A model generated the notes under the pieces. It searched no databases, was not told the origin of the DNA, and saw only the letters and a list, made by a program, of their open reading frames with translations. DNA of 64,000 nt from Xanthobacter agilis. GTDB taxonomy: Bacteria > Pseudomonadota > Alphaproteobacteria > Rhizobiales > Xanthobacteraceae. Position 1 is the stretch's first letter, and each line of letters begins with the position of its first letter. The stretch covers positions 1 through 64,000 of the forward strand of contig NZ_JABWGX010000002.1 in the NCBI RefSeq assembly GCF_021730435.1. Direction: 5' to 3'. Of this stretch, positions 44,568 to 51,536 are shown one piece after another. The translations under genes and the position numbers were made by a program.

Positions 44568-45325
44568 CCGCCGCCGGCCGCGCCCAGGGCGGGCTCTACG
44601 GCAAGATCCCCTCGAAGGACGATTTCGTCCGGCGCAACCTGCCGCTCTCCTTCGTCACGCCCTGGGATGGCTGGCTGAACCGGGTGATGGCGGGCAGCGC
44701 CGAACCCGGCTCCGGCGCCTGGAAGGCGGCCTATCTCACCAGCCCGCCCTGGCGTTTCGCCCTCGACCCCGGCGTGGCCGGGCCGGAGGGGTGGATCGGC
44801 GTGCTCGCCTCCTCGCTGGACCGCTTCGGCCGCGCCTTTCCCCTCACCCTCGCGGTGCCCTTCGCCCGCGATTTCGGTATCCTCGACCTCCACGAGGAGA
44901 CGCGCCCCCTCACCAGCGGCCTGGAAGACCTCGTGCTGGAGGTGATCGACGGCACCCTCGACCTGGAACAGGCCGCCGCCGCCCTCGTCAGCCTCGCCGG
45001 CCGGCTCCTGCCGGCACCGCACCCCGATCCGGTGACACGCACCGCGCGGGAGGGCGCTACCCGCGCCGACCGCACCTGGGTGCTCACCGGGCGCCGGCTG
45101 CCCACTGTCGCCGGCGCCGCCAGCGAGTTGCTCACCTGGTCGCTGCGGGCCGGCGCCGCGGGCCCGGTGGGCCTGTCGTGCTGGTGGCACGAGGGCTGGG
45201 ACGAGCATCCCCCGGTCTGGCTCATGACCCGAGGCCTGCCGGCTCCGGACGTGTTCGCGCGGATGATGGACGGGGCGTGGTCCGCGATCGCCCCGCCGGG
45301 GGAGGTGATCCGCCATGAGCGATGA
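44564..45325 (+). CDS. tagF: T6SS-associated regulator TagF
   Basis: In Pseudomonas and Agrobacterium TagF represses T6SS after translation, in part by binding Fha. 253 residues beginning GLYGKIPSKDDFVRRNLPLSFVTPWDGWL, the DUF2094 signature, followed by PPWRFALDPGVAGPEGWIGVLASSLDRFGRAFPLT, and C-terminal GLSCWWHEGWDEHPPVWLMTRGLP. The start overlaps the tssM stop. In Agrobacterium TagF is fused to PppA; here the two genes are separate but overlap by 11 bp. Confidence 0.92.
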   Translation: MTAAGRAQGGLYGKIPSKDDFVRRNLPLSFVTPWDGWLNRVMAGSAEPGSGAWKAAYLTSPPWRFALDPGVAGPEGWIGVLASSLDRFGRAFPLTLAVPFARDFGILDLHEETRPLTSGLEDLVLEVIDGTLDLEQAAAALVSLAGRLLPAPHPDPVTRTAREGATRADRTWVLTGRRLPTVAGAASELLTWSLRAGAAGPVGLSCWWHEGWDEHPPVWLMTRGLPAPDVFARMMDGAWSAIAPPGEVIRHER

Positions 45326-46091
45326 AGCCGCACGCGATGGAGCCGCGCGCGATGGCGCCGTGAGCGATGCCACCATGGGAGAGCTGCGCTTTGCCGCCTC
45401 GGCCGCGACCCGCATCGGCCCCCGCCACCGGCAGAATGAGGATGCCCATGCCGCATGGGATGCGGCCGCCCTGTTCGTGGTGTCGGACGGCATCGGCGGC
45501 CTCGCCGACGGCGCGGTGGCGAGCCGCGCCGTGGTCGAGCTGCTACAGCGGGGCGTCACGCCGGGGGCGGCGCTGGACCGCCGCGTGGCACAAGCCCGCG
45601 ACGCCTTGTTCCGCGCCAACGCCGCCCTGTTCCAGTCCGGCGCCGAGAGCGGGGCGCCGCTGGGCGCCACCGTGGTGCTCGCCGTGTTGGGCGAGGGCTG
45701 CGCCGTCTGCCTCTGGGCGGGCGATTCCCGAGCCTACCTCGCCCGTGCGGGCCGGCTGCATCCGATCACCCGCGACCATGCCATCTTCGGCCGCACCGCG
45801 CCCGGCGCCGCGGCCCGCACCGTCATCACCCGCGCCATCGGCCCCGAGGACGATGTGGAGATCGACTGCGCCATCGTCGATCTCGTGGCGGGCGACGCGC
45901 TGCTGCTGTGCTCGGACGGGGTGCACGGCGCCATTCCGAGCGCGCGGCTGGAACAGCTGCTGACGACCGGCCCCGGCGTGGGCGCGACCCAGGTGGTGGA
46001 AGAGGCCGCCGCCTACGGGACGCGGGATGATGCCACCGCGATCATCGTCCACATCCGCGCCGCGGAGGGAGCCCATGGCGCGCGGGCCTGA
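45315..46091 (+). CDS. pppA: PP2C-type protein phosphatase PppA
   Basis: Reverses threonine phosphorylation of Fha in the T6SS switch. 258 residues with the PPM metal-binding motifs: RHRQNEDAHA, VVSDGIGGLADG, GATVVLAVLGEGCAVCLWAGDSRAYL, TRDHAIFGR, GDALLLCSDGVHG and DDATAIIVHI. The first 20 residues are low complexity, from a 15-bp repeat at 45319-45378 encoding DEAAR, DGAAR and DGAVS; an ATG at 45375 would skip it. Overlaps tagF by 11 bp and the kinase by 17 bp. Confidence 0.94.
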   Translation: MSDEAARDGAARDGAVSDATMGELRFAASAATRIGPRHRQNEDAHAAWDAAALFVVSDGIGGLADGAVASRAVVELLQRGVTPGAALDRRVAQARDALFRANAALFQSGAESGAPLGATVVLAVLGEGCAVCLWAGDSRAYLARAGRLHPITRDHAIFGRTAPGAAARTVITRAIGPEDDVEIDCAIVDLVAGDALLLCSDGVHGAIPSARLEQLLTTGPGVGATQVVEEAAAYGTRDDATAIIVHIRAAEGAHGARA

Positions 46092-47088
46092 GCCCCGGCC
46101 CGCGGGCGCCGCCGCGCCGGGTGAGGCCGGCGGCAACCGCACGCGCATCCTGTCCCCCTATCTCGGCCTCAGGCTCAAGGGCCGCTACGAGCTGATCCAG
46201 GTGATCGGACGCGGCGGCATGAGCACGGTCTTCCATGCCGTGGACCATGTGCGGCTCGGTGCCCGCGCCGGGCGACCGGACGTCGCCATCAAGCTCGTCA
46301 CCCTCGCCCCGCCCCATGACACGGCGGCGCGGGCGCTGATTCACCGCGAGGCCCAGCGCATGCTGGAGCTGATCCACCCCAACATCGTGCGTGTCTACGA
46401 CAGCGACCATGACGGCGACCGCCATTTCCTGGTGATGGAGCTGCTGCGGGGCCGCACGCTCGCCGCCATACTCCGGGACCGGCGCGGCCGGGGCCTCGAC
46501 GGGCCGCAGGCCTGCGGCTGCATCCGCTCCGTGGGCGCAGCGCTGGCGCATGCGCATGCGCACGGTCTCATCCACGGCGACCTGAAGCCCGGCAATGTCT
46601 TCATCTGCAACGACGGCCGGGTGAAGGTGCTGGACTTCGGCCTGGCGCAGCGGACCGTCCAGGCCCCTCACGATGACGAGGATGCCACGATCCGCCTTCT
46701 CGACCAGGTGGGCGCGCTGACGCCGCGCTTCGCCTCGCCCGAACGGCTGGACGGCTGCCCCCCCACACCGGCGTGCGATCTCTTCGCTTTCGGGCTTCTC
46801 GCCTATATGGTGCTGTCCGGAGCCCACCCGTTCCAGCGGCGCACCGCCCTCGAAGCCCGCGCGGAGGGGGTGGGACCACGACGCCCCGAGGGCCTTTCCG
46901 CGCACCGCTGGCGGGCTCTCAAGGCGCTGCTGGCATTCGATCCCGCGCACCGTCCCGCGCGGGTGGAGGAGTTCACCAACCGCTTCCTGGCCCAAAGCGT
47001 CCTTGCGCAGGCCTTTGCGTTGCCGAACCTTCGCGCGCGCTGGCGGGCCGGCGCAGCCTTCCTTGCCGCACGCAGGTCGTCGCCATGA
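46075..47088 (+). CDS. T6SS-associated serine/threonine protein kinase (PpkA role)
   Basis: The kinase is expected to phosphorylate Fha. 337 residues from ATG 46075 (GGAGGGA just upstream). Domain: glycine loop IGRGGMSTVFHA, ATP lysine in DVAIKLV, catalytic loop HGDLKPGNVF where Gly replaces the usual Arg of HRD, DFG in VKVLDFGLAQ, and FASPE. Unlike Pseudomonas PpkA it has no visible membrane helix or periplasmic sensor, so it is probably cytoplasmic. The lost arginine suggests activity without activation-loop phosphorylation. Stop overlaps the first of a chain of short ATG frames. Confidence 0.9.
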   Translation: MARGPEPRPAGAAAPGEAGGNRTRILSPYLGLRLKGRYELIQVIGRGGMSTVFHAVDHVRLGARAGRPDVAIKLVTLAPPHDTAARALIHREAQRMLELIHPNIVRVYDSDHDGDRHFLVMELLRGRTLAAILRDRRGRGLDGPQACGCIRSVGAALAHAHAHGLIHGDLKPGNVFICNDGRVKVLDFGLAQRTVQAPHDDEDATIRLLDQVGALTPRFASPERLDGCPPTPACDLFAFGLLAYMVLSGAHPFQRRTALEARAEGVGPRRPEGLSAHRWRALKALLAFDPAHRPARVEEFTNRFLAQSVLAQAFALPNLRARWRAGAAFLAARRSSP

Positions 47089-47135
47089 ACATCGCGCCAA
47101 GATGAGCATCGTCCAAAGATGAGCACCGCCCCGAG
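47085..47135 (+). repeat. three 17-bp repeats forming a chain of overlapping stops and starts
   Basis: atgaacatcgcgccaag, atgagcatcgtccaaag and atgagcaccgccccgag follow head to tail. The first ATG overlaps the kinase stop (ATGA). Its frame MNIAPR stops on the second ATG, and that frame (MSIVQR) stops on the third, which is the real start MSTAPR of the coiled-coil gene. All three junctions are ATGA. Confidence 0.9.
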
Positions 47136-47562
47136 ATCCGAATTGCAGACGCTCCAGAAGCTCGACCAGCTCTGCCGCCAGATCGCGCGGGGCAATTACG
47201 ACTATACGGACGAGCTGTTCGCCCTCACCTGCGCGGAGGATGCCTCCCCCTCCATTCGCGAGCTTGCGGAATCCTTCGGCTTCATGCTGGTGCAGGTGGA
47301 AGCGCGCGAGACCCGGCTGACCTGGCTGGTGGAGGAATTGCAGGAGCTCAAGGCCCAGCTGGAGGAGGCCAACGGCCGGCTGCGGAAGGAGAATGCGACC
47401 CTCTCCGACACCGTCGCGCAGCTCACCGTGGCCATCGACCGCCAGCGCTTCAAACGGGAGGTGGGCGCCATCACGGAATCCGATTATTTCCAGAATCTCC
47501 AGCGCCGGGCCCGGTCGCTGCGGGAGCGGCACAAGGCCGGCGAGCCGGAGGACCGGAAGTGA
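47119..47562 (+). CDS. coiled-coil protein of the T6SS locus, unknown function
   Basis: A 147-residue soluble protein. A helical N-terminal part (LQTLQKLDQLCRQIARGNYDYTDELFAL) leads to a long coiled coil at about residues 60-110 (VEARETRLTWLVEELQELKAQLEEANGRLRKENATL) and a charged C-terminal helix with ITESDYFQNLQRRARSLRERHK. It ends inside the MinD-like gene (GTGA overlap), so the two are likely partners, by analogy with ParA/MinD ATPases whose partners are often coiled coils. I do not recognise a named family. Confidence 0.8.
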   Translation: MSTAPRSELQTLQKLDQLCRQIARGNYDYTDELFALTCAEDASPSIRELAESFGFMLVQVEARETRLTWLVEELQELKAQLEEANGRLRKENATLSDTVAQLTVAIDRQRFKREVGAITESDYFQNLQRRARSLRERHKAGEPEDRK

Positions 47563-48323
47563 CCCACATCGTCTCCACCCACTCCTATCGCGGCGGCACC
47601 GGCAAATCCACGATCACCGCCAATATCGCCTATCTGCTCGCGCTCCAGGGGCTGCGCGTGGGGGTGGTGGACACCGACATCCTCTCGCCCGGCATTCATG
47701 TGCTGTTCGGCCTCGATGCCGATAGCGCCCGCTTCACCCTCAACGATTATCTGTGGGGCCGCTGCGCCATTGAGGAAGCGGCGATCGACGTCACCGACAG
47801 CGCCTTTCCCGATGGCGCTCCTGATGGCGGCAGCATCCACCTTCTGCCGTCCAGCATGCAGGCCGGCGAAATCGCGCGGGTGCTGAAGGAGGGGTTCGAG
47901 GTGGACCTGCTCAACGAGGGCTTCCACGCCCTGTGCGAGCGCCTCGCCCTCGATTATCTCCTCATCGACACCCATCCGGGGGTGAACGAGGAAACCCTGC
48001 TTTCCATCGCCATCTCCGACACCCTGCTGCTGGTGCTGCGGCCGGATCACCAGGATTACCAGGGCACGGCGGTGACCTTGGAGCTGGCCCGCCGCCTGGA
48101 CGTGCCGCAATTGCTGCTGGTGGTGAACAAGGCGCTGAAGGCGTTCGACACCCGGCAGCTGGCGGACCAGATCTGCACCGCCTTCCGCAGCCCGGTGGCG
48201 GCGGTGCTGCCCCTGAACGAGGATCTGGTGCGCCTGGGCAGTTCCGGCATCCTCTCGGCCCTCGCGCCCGAGAGCGACTATGTGGTTGCCCTGCGCCCGG
48301 TGGTGGACCTGGTCCGGAACTGA
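47559..48323 (+). CDS. MinD/ParA-like ATPase of the T6SS locus
   Basis: A 254-residue P-loop ATPase of the MinD/ParA class that positions cellular machines. Deviant Walker A is HSYRGGTGKSTITANIA, with Arg where the signature lysine (KGG) is usual. Walker A' is VGVVDTDILSPGIHVLFG, Walker B LLIDTHPGVNEETL, and a late LLLVVNKALKAFD holds the adenine-contact asparagine. No C-terminal amphipathic membrane helix like MinD's is obvious. It is the last gene of the plus-strand T6SS operon. A role in placing or timing T6SS assembly is inference from context. Confidence 0.88.
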   Translation: MTHIVSTHSYRGGTGKSTITANIAYLLALQGLRVGVVDTDILSPGIHVLFGLDADSARFTLNDYLWGRCAIEEAAIDVTDSAFPDGAPDGGSIHLLPSSMQAGEIARVLKEGFEVDLLNEGFHALCERLALDYLLIDTHPGVNEETLLSIAISDTLLLVLRPDHQDYQGTAVTLELARRLDVPQLLLVVNKALKAFDTRQLADQICTAFRSPVAAVLPLNEDLVRLGSSGILSALAPESDYVVALRPVVDLVRN

Positions 48324-48347
48324 CCACGGGAGCTGCGCAACGGCGCG

Positions 48348-49535
48348 TCAGCGGCCCTGGAACGCGCCGAGGAAGGCCACCGCATCCGCCGGGCGCTGCC
48401 CCTGGTCGAACGAGAGCGCCGCGGCGAGCGCCGCCTGCATGGGCGCCGTGAGGCCGGCGATCACCGGCGGCACGAGCCCGCGCGCCATGGCGTCGGTGGC
48501 GGGAACGCGCCCGAAGGGGTGCCTGCGCGTCAGCAGCAGATGGATGATGCAGCCGAAGGCATAGACATCGTCCCGTGGGTCACGCGGCTCGCCGCGCAAT
48601 TGCTGGGGGCTGGCATAGGTGGGCGTCACGGCGTCGAAGGTCGGGGCGTCGCGGTCCCCCCCGGTCCGGGCGGCGCTGGCGATGCCGAAATCGAGGATCT
48701 TCAGGCGCCCGTCCGCGCACAGGAACAGGTTGCCGAGCTTCAGGTCCGCATGGATGACGCCCTGGGCATGGGCGTGACCGAGCCCGGCGAACATGTCCCG
48801 AATGGCGTGCCAGGCCGCTGGACTGCCGGCAAAGGCAGCGTCGTCCTTCAGCCGCACATCCAGCGAGCTGCCTTCCAGCAGTTCCATGACGATGAAGGGA
48901 TTGGCGCCATCGCGGTCGAAATCGTGCACGGCCACGATGTTGGGGTGGGACAGGTCCTGGGTGCGCCGGGCCTCCGCCTCCATGCTGCGCAACGCGTCGG
49001 GATGGGCGCCGAAATCCCCGTGCAGCAGCTTGACGGCCACATAGGGACGGCTGCCGGCCGCTTCCACCCGGCGGCGATCCACGGCGCGGTAGACCACGCC
49101 CATGCCGCCGCGCCCCAGCTCCGCGTCGAGGACGAAACGGTCACGCAGGATCTGGCCGATCCGGTTCTCCTCGCGCCCGCTGCGGCCGAGCACCAGGGGG
49201 CGGCCATTGCCGTCAGCGCTGCTGCGGGCATCGCGGCGCAGCCGCGCGCCGCGGAACGAGGCCAAGGCATCGTCCAGCTGGCGCTGGTTCTGCCGCGCCC
49301 GCGCCTCCCCGCCCTTGCGCAGATCCTTGAACTGGCCAAGCAGCGCGGAGAGCACCACCGCATCCACCCGGCCACGCAGGGTTTCCCCCTCGCCCGCCGG
49401 CGACTCGGCCCCCGCCGATGCCCCAGTTGACGCCCCACTTGACGCCCCAGTTGACGCCCCTTGCGCCGCCGCAGGTGGGGCCGGTTCCGGCCGGGTGGCT
49501 TCCTGGAACAGCAGCATGGCGAGATCATAAGGCAT
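48348..49535 (-). CDS. second serine/threonine protein kinase of the T6SS locus
   Basis: 395 residues from the only canonical start, ATG 49535. After a low-complexity segment with GAST/GASS units the kinase domain runs ELGRGGMGVVYRAVD, YVAVKLLHG, HADLKLGNLFL (Ala in place of the HRD arginine), LKILDFGIAS and PTYASPQQL, and closes with QRPADAVAFLGAFQ. It lies 60-250 bp after the sigma-54 activator, on the same strand. Coding-like sequence continues in frame upstream of this ATG to about 49727, so the true start is uncertain. It faces the MinD-like gene, 24 bp apart at the stops. Confidence 0.85.
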   Translation of the reverse strand: MPYDLAMLLFQEATRPEPAPPAAAQGASTGASSGASTGASAGAESPAGEGETLRGRVDAVVLSALLGQFKDLRKGGEARARQNQRQLDDALASFRGARLRRDARSSADGNGRPLVLGRSGREENRIGQILRDRFVLDAELGRGGMGVVYRAVDRRRVEAAGSRPYVAVKLLHGDFGAHPDALRSMEAEARRTQDLSHPNIVAVHDFDRDGANPFIVMELLEGSSLDVRLKDDAAFAGSPAAWHAIRDMFAGLGHAHAQGVIHADLKLGNLFLCADGRLKILDFGIASAARTGGDRDAPTFDAVTPTYASPQQLRGEPRDPRDDVYAFGCIIHLLLTRRHPFGRVPATDAMARGLVPPVIAGLTAPMQAALAAALSFDQGQRPADAVAFLGAFQGR

Positions 49536-49727
49536 GCGGCCGAGATTGATCTGTTCTTGGAGCGCCGCCGAAAGCTGGGCGGCGCTCCGCCCCGCGGCGC
49601 CCCCGCCGTCCGCCCCATCGTCCGCCCCATCCTCCTGGCCGAACGCGCGCAGGGCCGCGGCGAGCTGATCGAACGAGCGCCGCCCCGTGAAGAATTCCGA
49701 GAACAGATCGTTCAGATGGCGGTCGAT
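49536..49727 (-). other. probable N-terminal extension of the second kinase with ATC initiation
   Basis: In frame with the kinase ATG and without a stop, 64 codons read IDRHLNDLFSEFFTGRRSFD, then QLAAALRAFG, then AAQLSAALQEQINLGR before MPYDLAMLLF. This looks like folded protein. No ATG, GTG or TTG occurs in it, but AAGGGAG (49735-49741) stands exactly seven bases before an ATC codon (49725-49727). A non-canonical ATC start, or a base change from ATG, would explain it. Confidence 0.5.
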
Positions 49728-49787
49728 GGCGTCTCTCCCTTCGTTCTCACCCGCGCCGCGCTTCCATCGATTGCGAACGGGTTTGGC

Positions 49788-51524
49788 TCATACTCGGCCG
49801 GGCTGGCGGATATCGTAGCGCGACAGCTTTTCCACCAGGCTGCGCCGGGAGATCCTCAAGAGATCGGCCGCACGGCTCTGGTTCCAGCCGGTCTCGCGCA
49901 GTTTCACCTCGATGATAGCAGCTTCGTAATTCTGCACCATCAGGCGCAATCCGCCCCCTTCTTCCTCCGGGGTCATGATCGGTGCCGGCAGGGCGGTGCT
50001 GGCCATCAGCTCCGGCGGGAGATGGGGCAGGTCGAGCCGGTCGCCATCGCAGAGCAGCACCGCGCGTTCCACGATATTCTTCAGCTCGCGGACATTGCCG
50101 GGAAAACGCCAGTTGACGAGGCAGGCAAGCGCCTCCGGCGTCAAAGCCGGTGGCCGGCGCCCCAGCGGCGCGCAGGCCGCCGCCAGGAAATGCTCGATCA
50201 AGGCGGGAATGTCCGACGTCCGGTCCCGAAGCGGCGGCAGGGTGATGGGGAAGACCTGCAGCCGGTAATAGAGATCCTCGCGGAACTGGCCCTGCGCGAT
50301 CTTGGCGGCAAGGTCCGCATTGGTGGCGGCGACGATGCGCACATCCACGGTCTCGGTGCGGGTATCGCCGACCCGCCGCACCTCGCCCTGCCCCAGCATG
50401 CGCAGGATCTTCGATTGCAGGCCAAGGGGCATGTCCCCCACCTCGTCCAGGAATAGGGTGCCGCCCTGGGCGGCGTGCACCAGGCCGGCGCGGTCCGCGA
50501 TCGCCCCGGTGAAGGCGCCACGGCGATAGCCGAACAGCTCGCTTTCCAGGAGGTGCTCCGGCAGCGCCGCGCAGTTTTGCACCACGAACGGCCGCGCGCT
50601 GCGGGGGCTCGCCGCATGCAGCATCTTGGCGAACACCTCCTTGCCGGTGCCGGTCTCGCCCAAAAGCAGCACCGGCACCGTCGCCGGAGCCGCCCGCTGG
50701 AGCAAAGCGAGGGCCACCTGGAATGGCGCGCTGTCGCCGATGACGCCGTTGCCGGGCCCCGCCTGGGCGTTGCGCAGGCGGGTGTTTTCCTCCTCGAGGT
50801 CGCTGCGCGCGCGGTCGAGCTGGCGGATCAGCCGACGGTTCTCGTCGAACAGGCGCGCATTGGCGATAGCCACCGCCGCATGGGCCGCGAAGCAGCGCAC
50901 GACCCGTTCGAAATCCGGGCTGAGCGCGCGTCCGGCGGCGCCGGCCTCCAGAGGCCAACCATCCATGCGCCGATGATCCATGCGCACGTTGATGAGCTGG
51001 AGCACCCCAAGGGTGAACCCCTCCACCGAGCGCAACGGCACCGCCACGAAGGCGCGGGTGCGGAACGCCGTCGCCGCTTCATGGGCATAAAGCGCGGTGA
51101 AATCGAGCCCGGTATACGCGCGGACATCGGCCACGTTCACCACCCGCCCGGTCACCGCCGCATAGACATTGGGCTCGTCGAGATTAAAAGAATTGGCGGC
51201 CCGGTAGAGCGGCACGCTCCGCGCAAGGCCCGACAATTCCGGCGCCGCCTCGTTCTGCCCCACCAGGCAATGCAGCTCCCGGCCGGTGCGGTCGAGCACG
51301 AGAATGCGCCCGCCCTCGGCCGCGGTCAGGCGCCGCGCCGCGCTCACCACCGCGTTGAGGAGGGTTTCGAGATGACGCTCGGTGGCGAGCGCCGTCGTCA
51401 CCTCCATCAACTCCTCAAGCGCCGCCAAGGAATCATGTGAGGCCCCGGGATCATGTGAGGTCTCGGGATCATGCGCCGCCCGGAGGTCGTCCGCGGTCGA
51501 GGGATCGTGCGATGCCGCATCCAC
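49788..51524 (-). CDS. sigma-54-dependent transcriptional activator with GAF domain
   Basis: An enhancer-binding protein that opens sigma-54 promoters. 578 residues from GTG 51524. A GAF domain (about 35-215) is followed by the AAA+ domain: Walker A LLGETGTGKEVFAKML, the sigma-54-contacting loop GAFTGA intact in YRRGAFTGAIADRAG, Walker B TLFLDEVGDMPL, and FREDLYYRLQVFPI. The C-terminal helix-turn-helix is NQSRAADLLRISRRSLVEKL. The N-terminus holds a degenerate 18-bp repeat (51431-51484). VasH-type activators drive T6SS hcp genes in Vibrio; this one is coded 13 bp after clpV and 3.6 kb from a -24/-12 promoter. Confidence 0.95.
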   Translation of the reverse strand: MDAASHDPSTADDLRAAHDPETSHDPGASHDSLAALEELMEVTTALATERHLETLLNAVVSAARRLTAAEGGRILVLDRTGRELHCLVGQNEAAPELSGLARSVPLYRAANSFNLDEPNVYAAVTGRVVNVADVRAYTGLDFTALYAHEAATAFRTRAFVAVPLRSVEGFTLGVLQLINVRMDHRRMDGWPLEAGAAGRALSPDFERVVRCFAAHAAVAIANARLFDENRRLIRQLDRARSDLEEENTRLRNAQAGPGNGVIGDSAPFQVALALLQRAAPATVPVLLLGETGTGKEVFAKMLHAASPRSARPFVVQNCAALPEHLLESELFGYRRGAFTGAIADRAGLVHAAQGGTLFLDEVGDMPLGLQSKILRMLGQGEVRRVGDTRTETVDVRIVAATNADLAAKIAQGQFREDLYYRLQVFPITLPPLRDRTSDIPALIEHFLAAACAPLGRRPPALTPEALACLVNWRFPGNVRELKNIVERAVLLCDGDRLDLPHLPPELMASTALPAPIMTPEEEGGGLRLMVQNYEAAIIEVKLRETGWNQSRAADLLRISRRSLVEKLSRYDIRQPGRV

Positions 51525-51536
51525 GCGCGCGCAACC

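Noticed and set aside
29027-48323. Prophage tail operon instead of T6SS
   Set aside because: TssJ, TssK, TssL, TssM, ClpV and TagF are present, and no terminase, capsid or lysis genes are seen.
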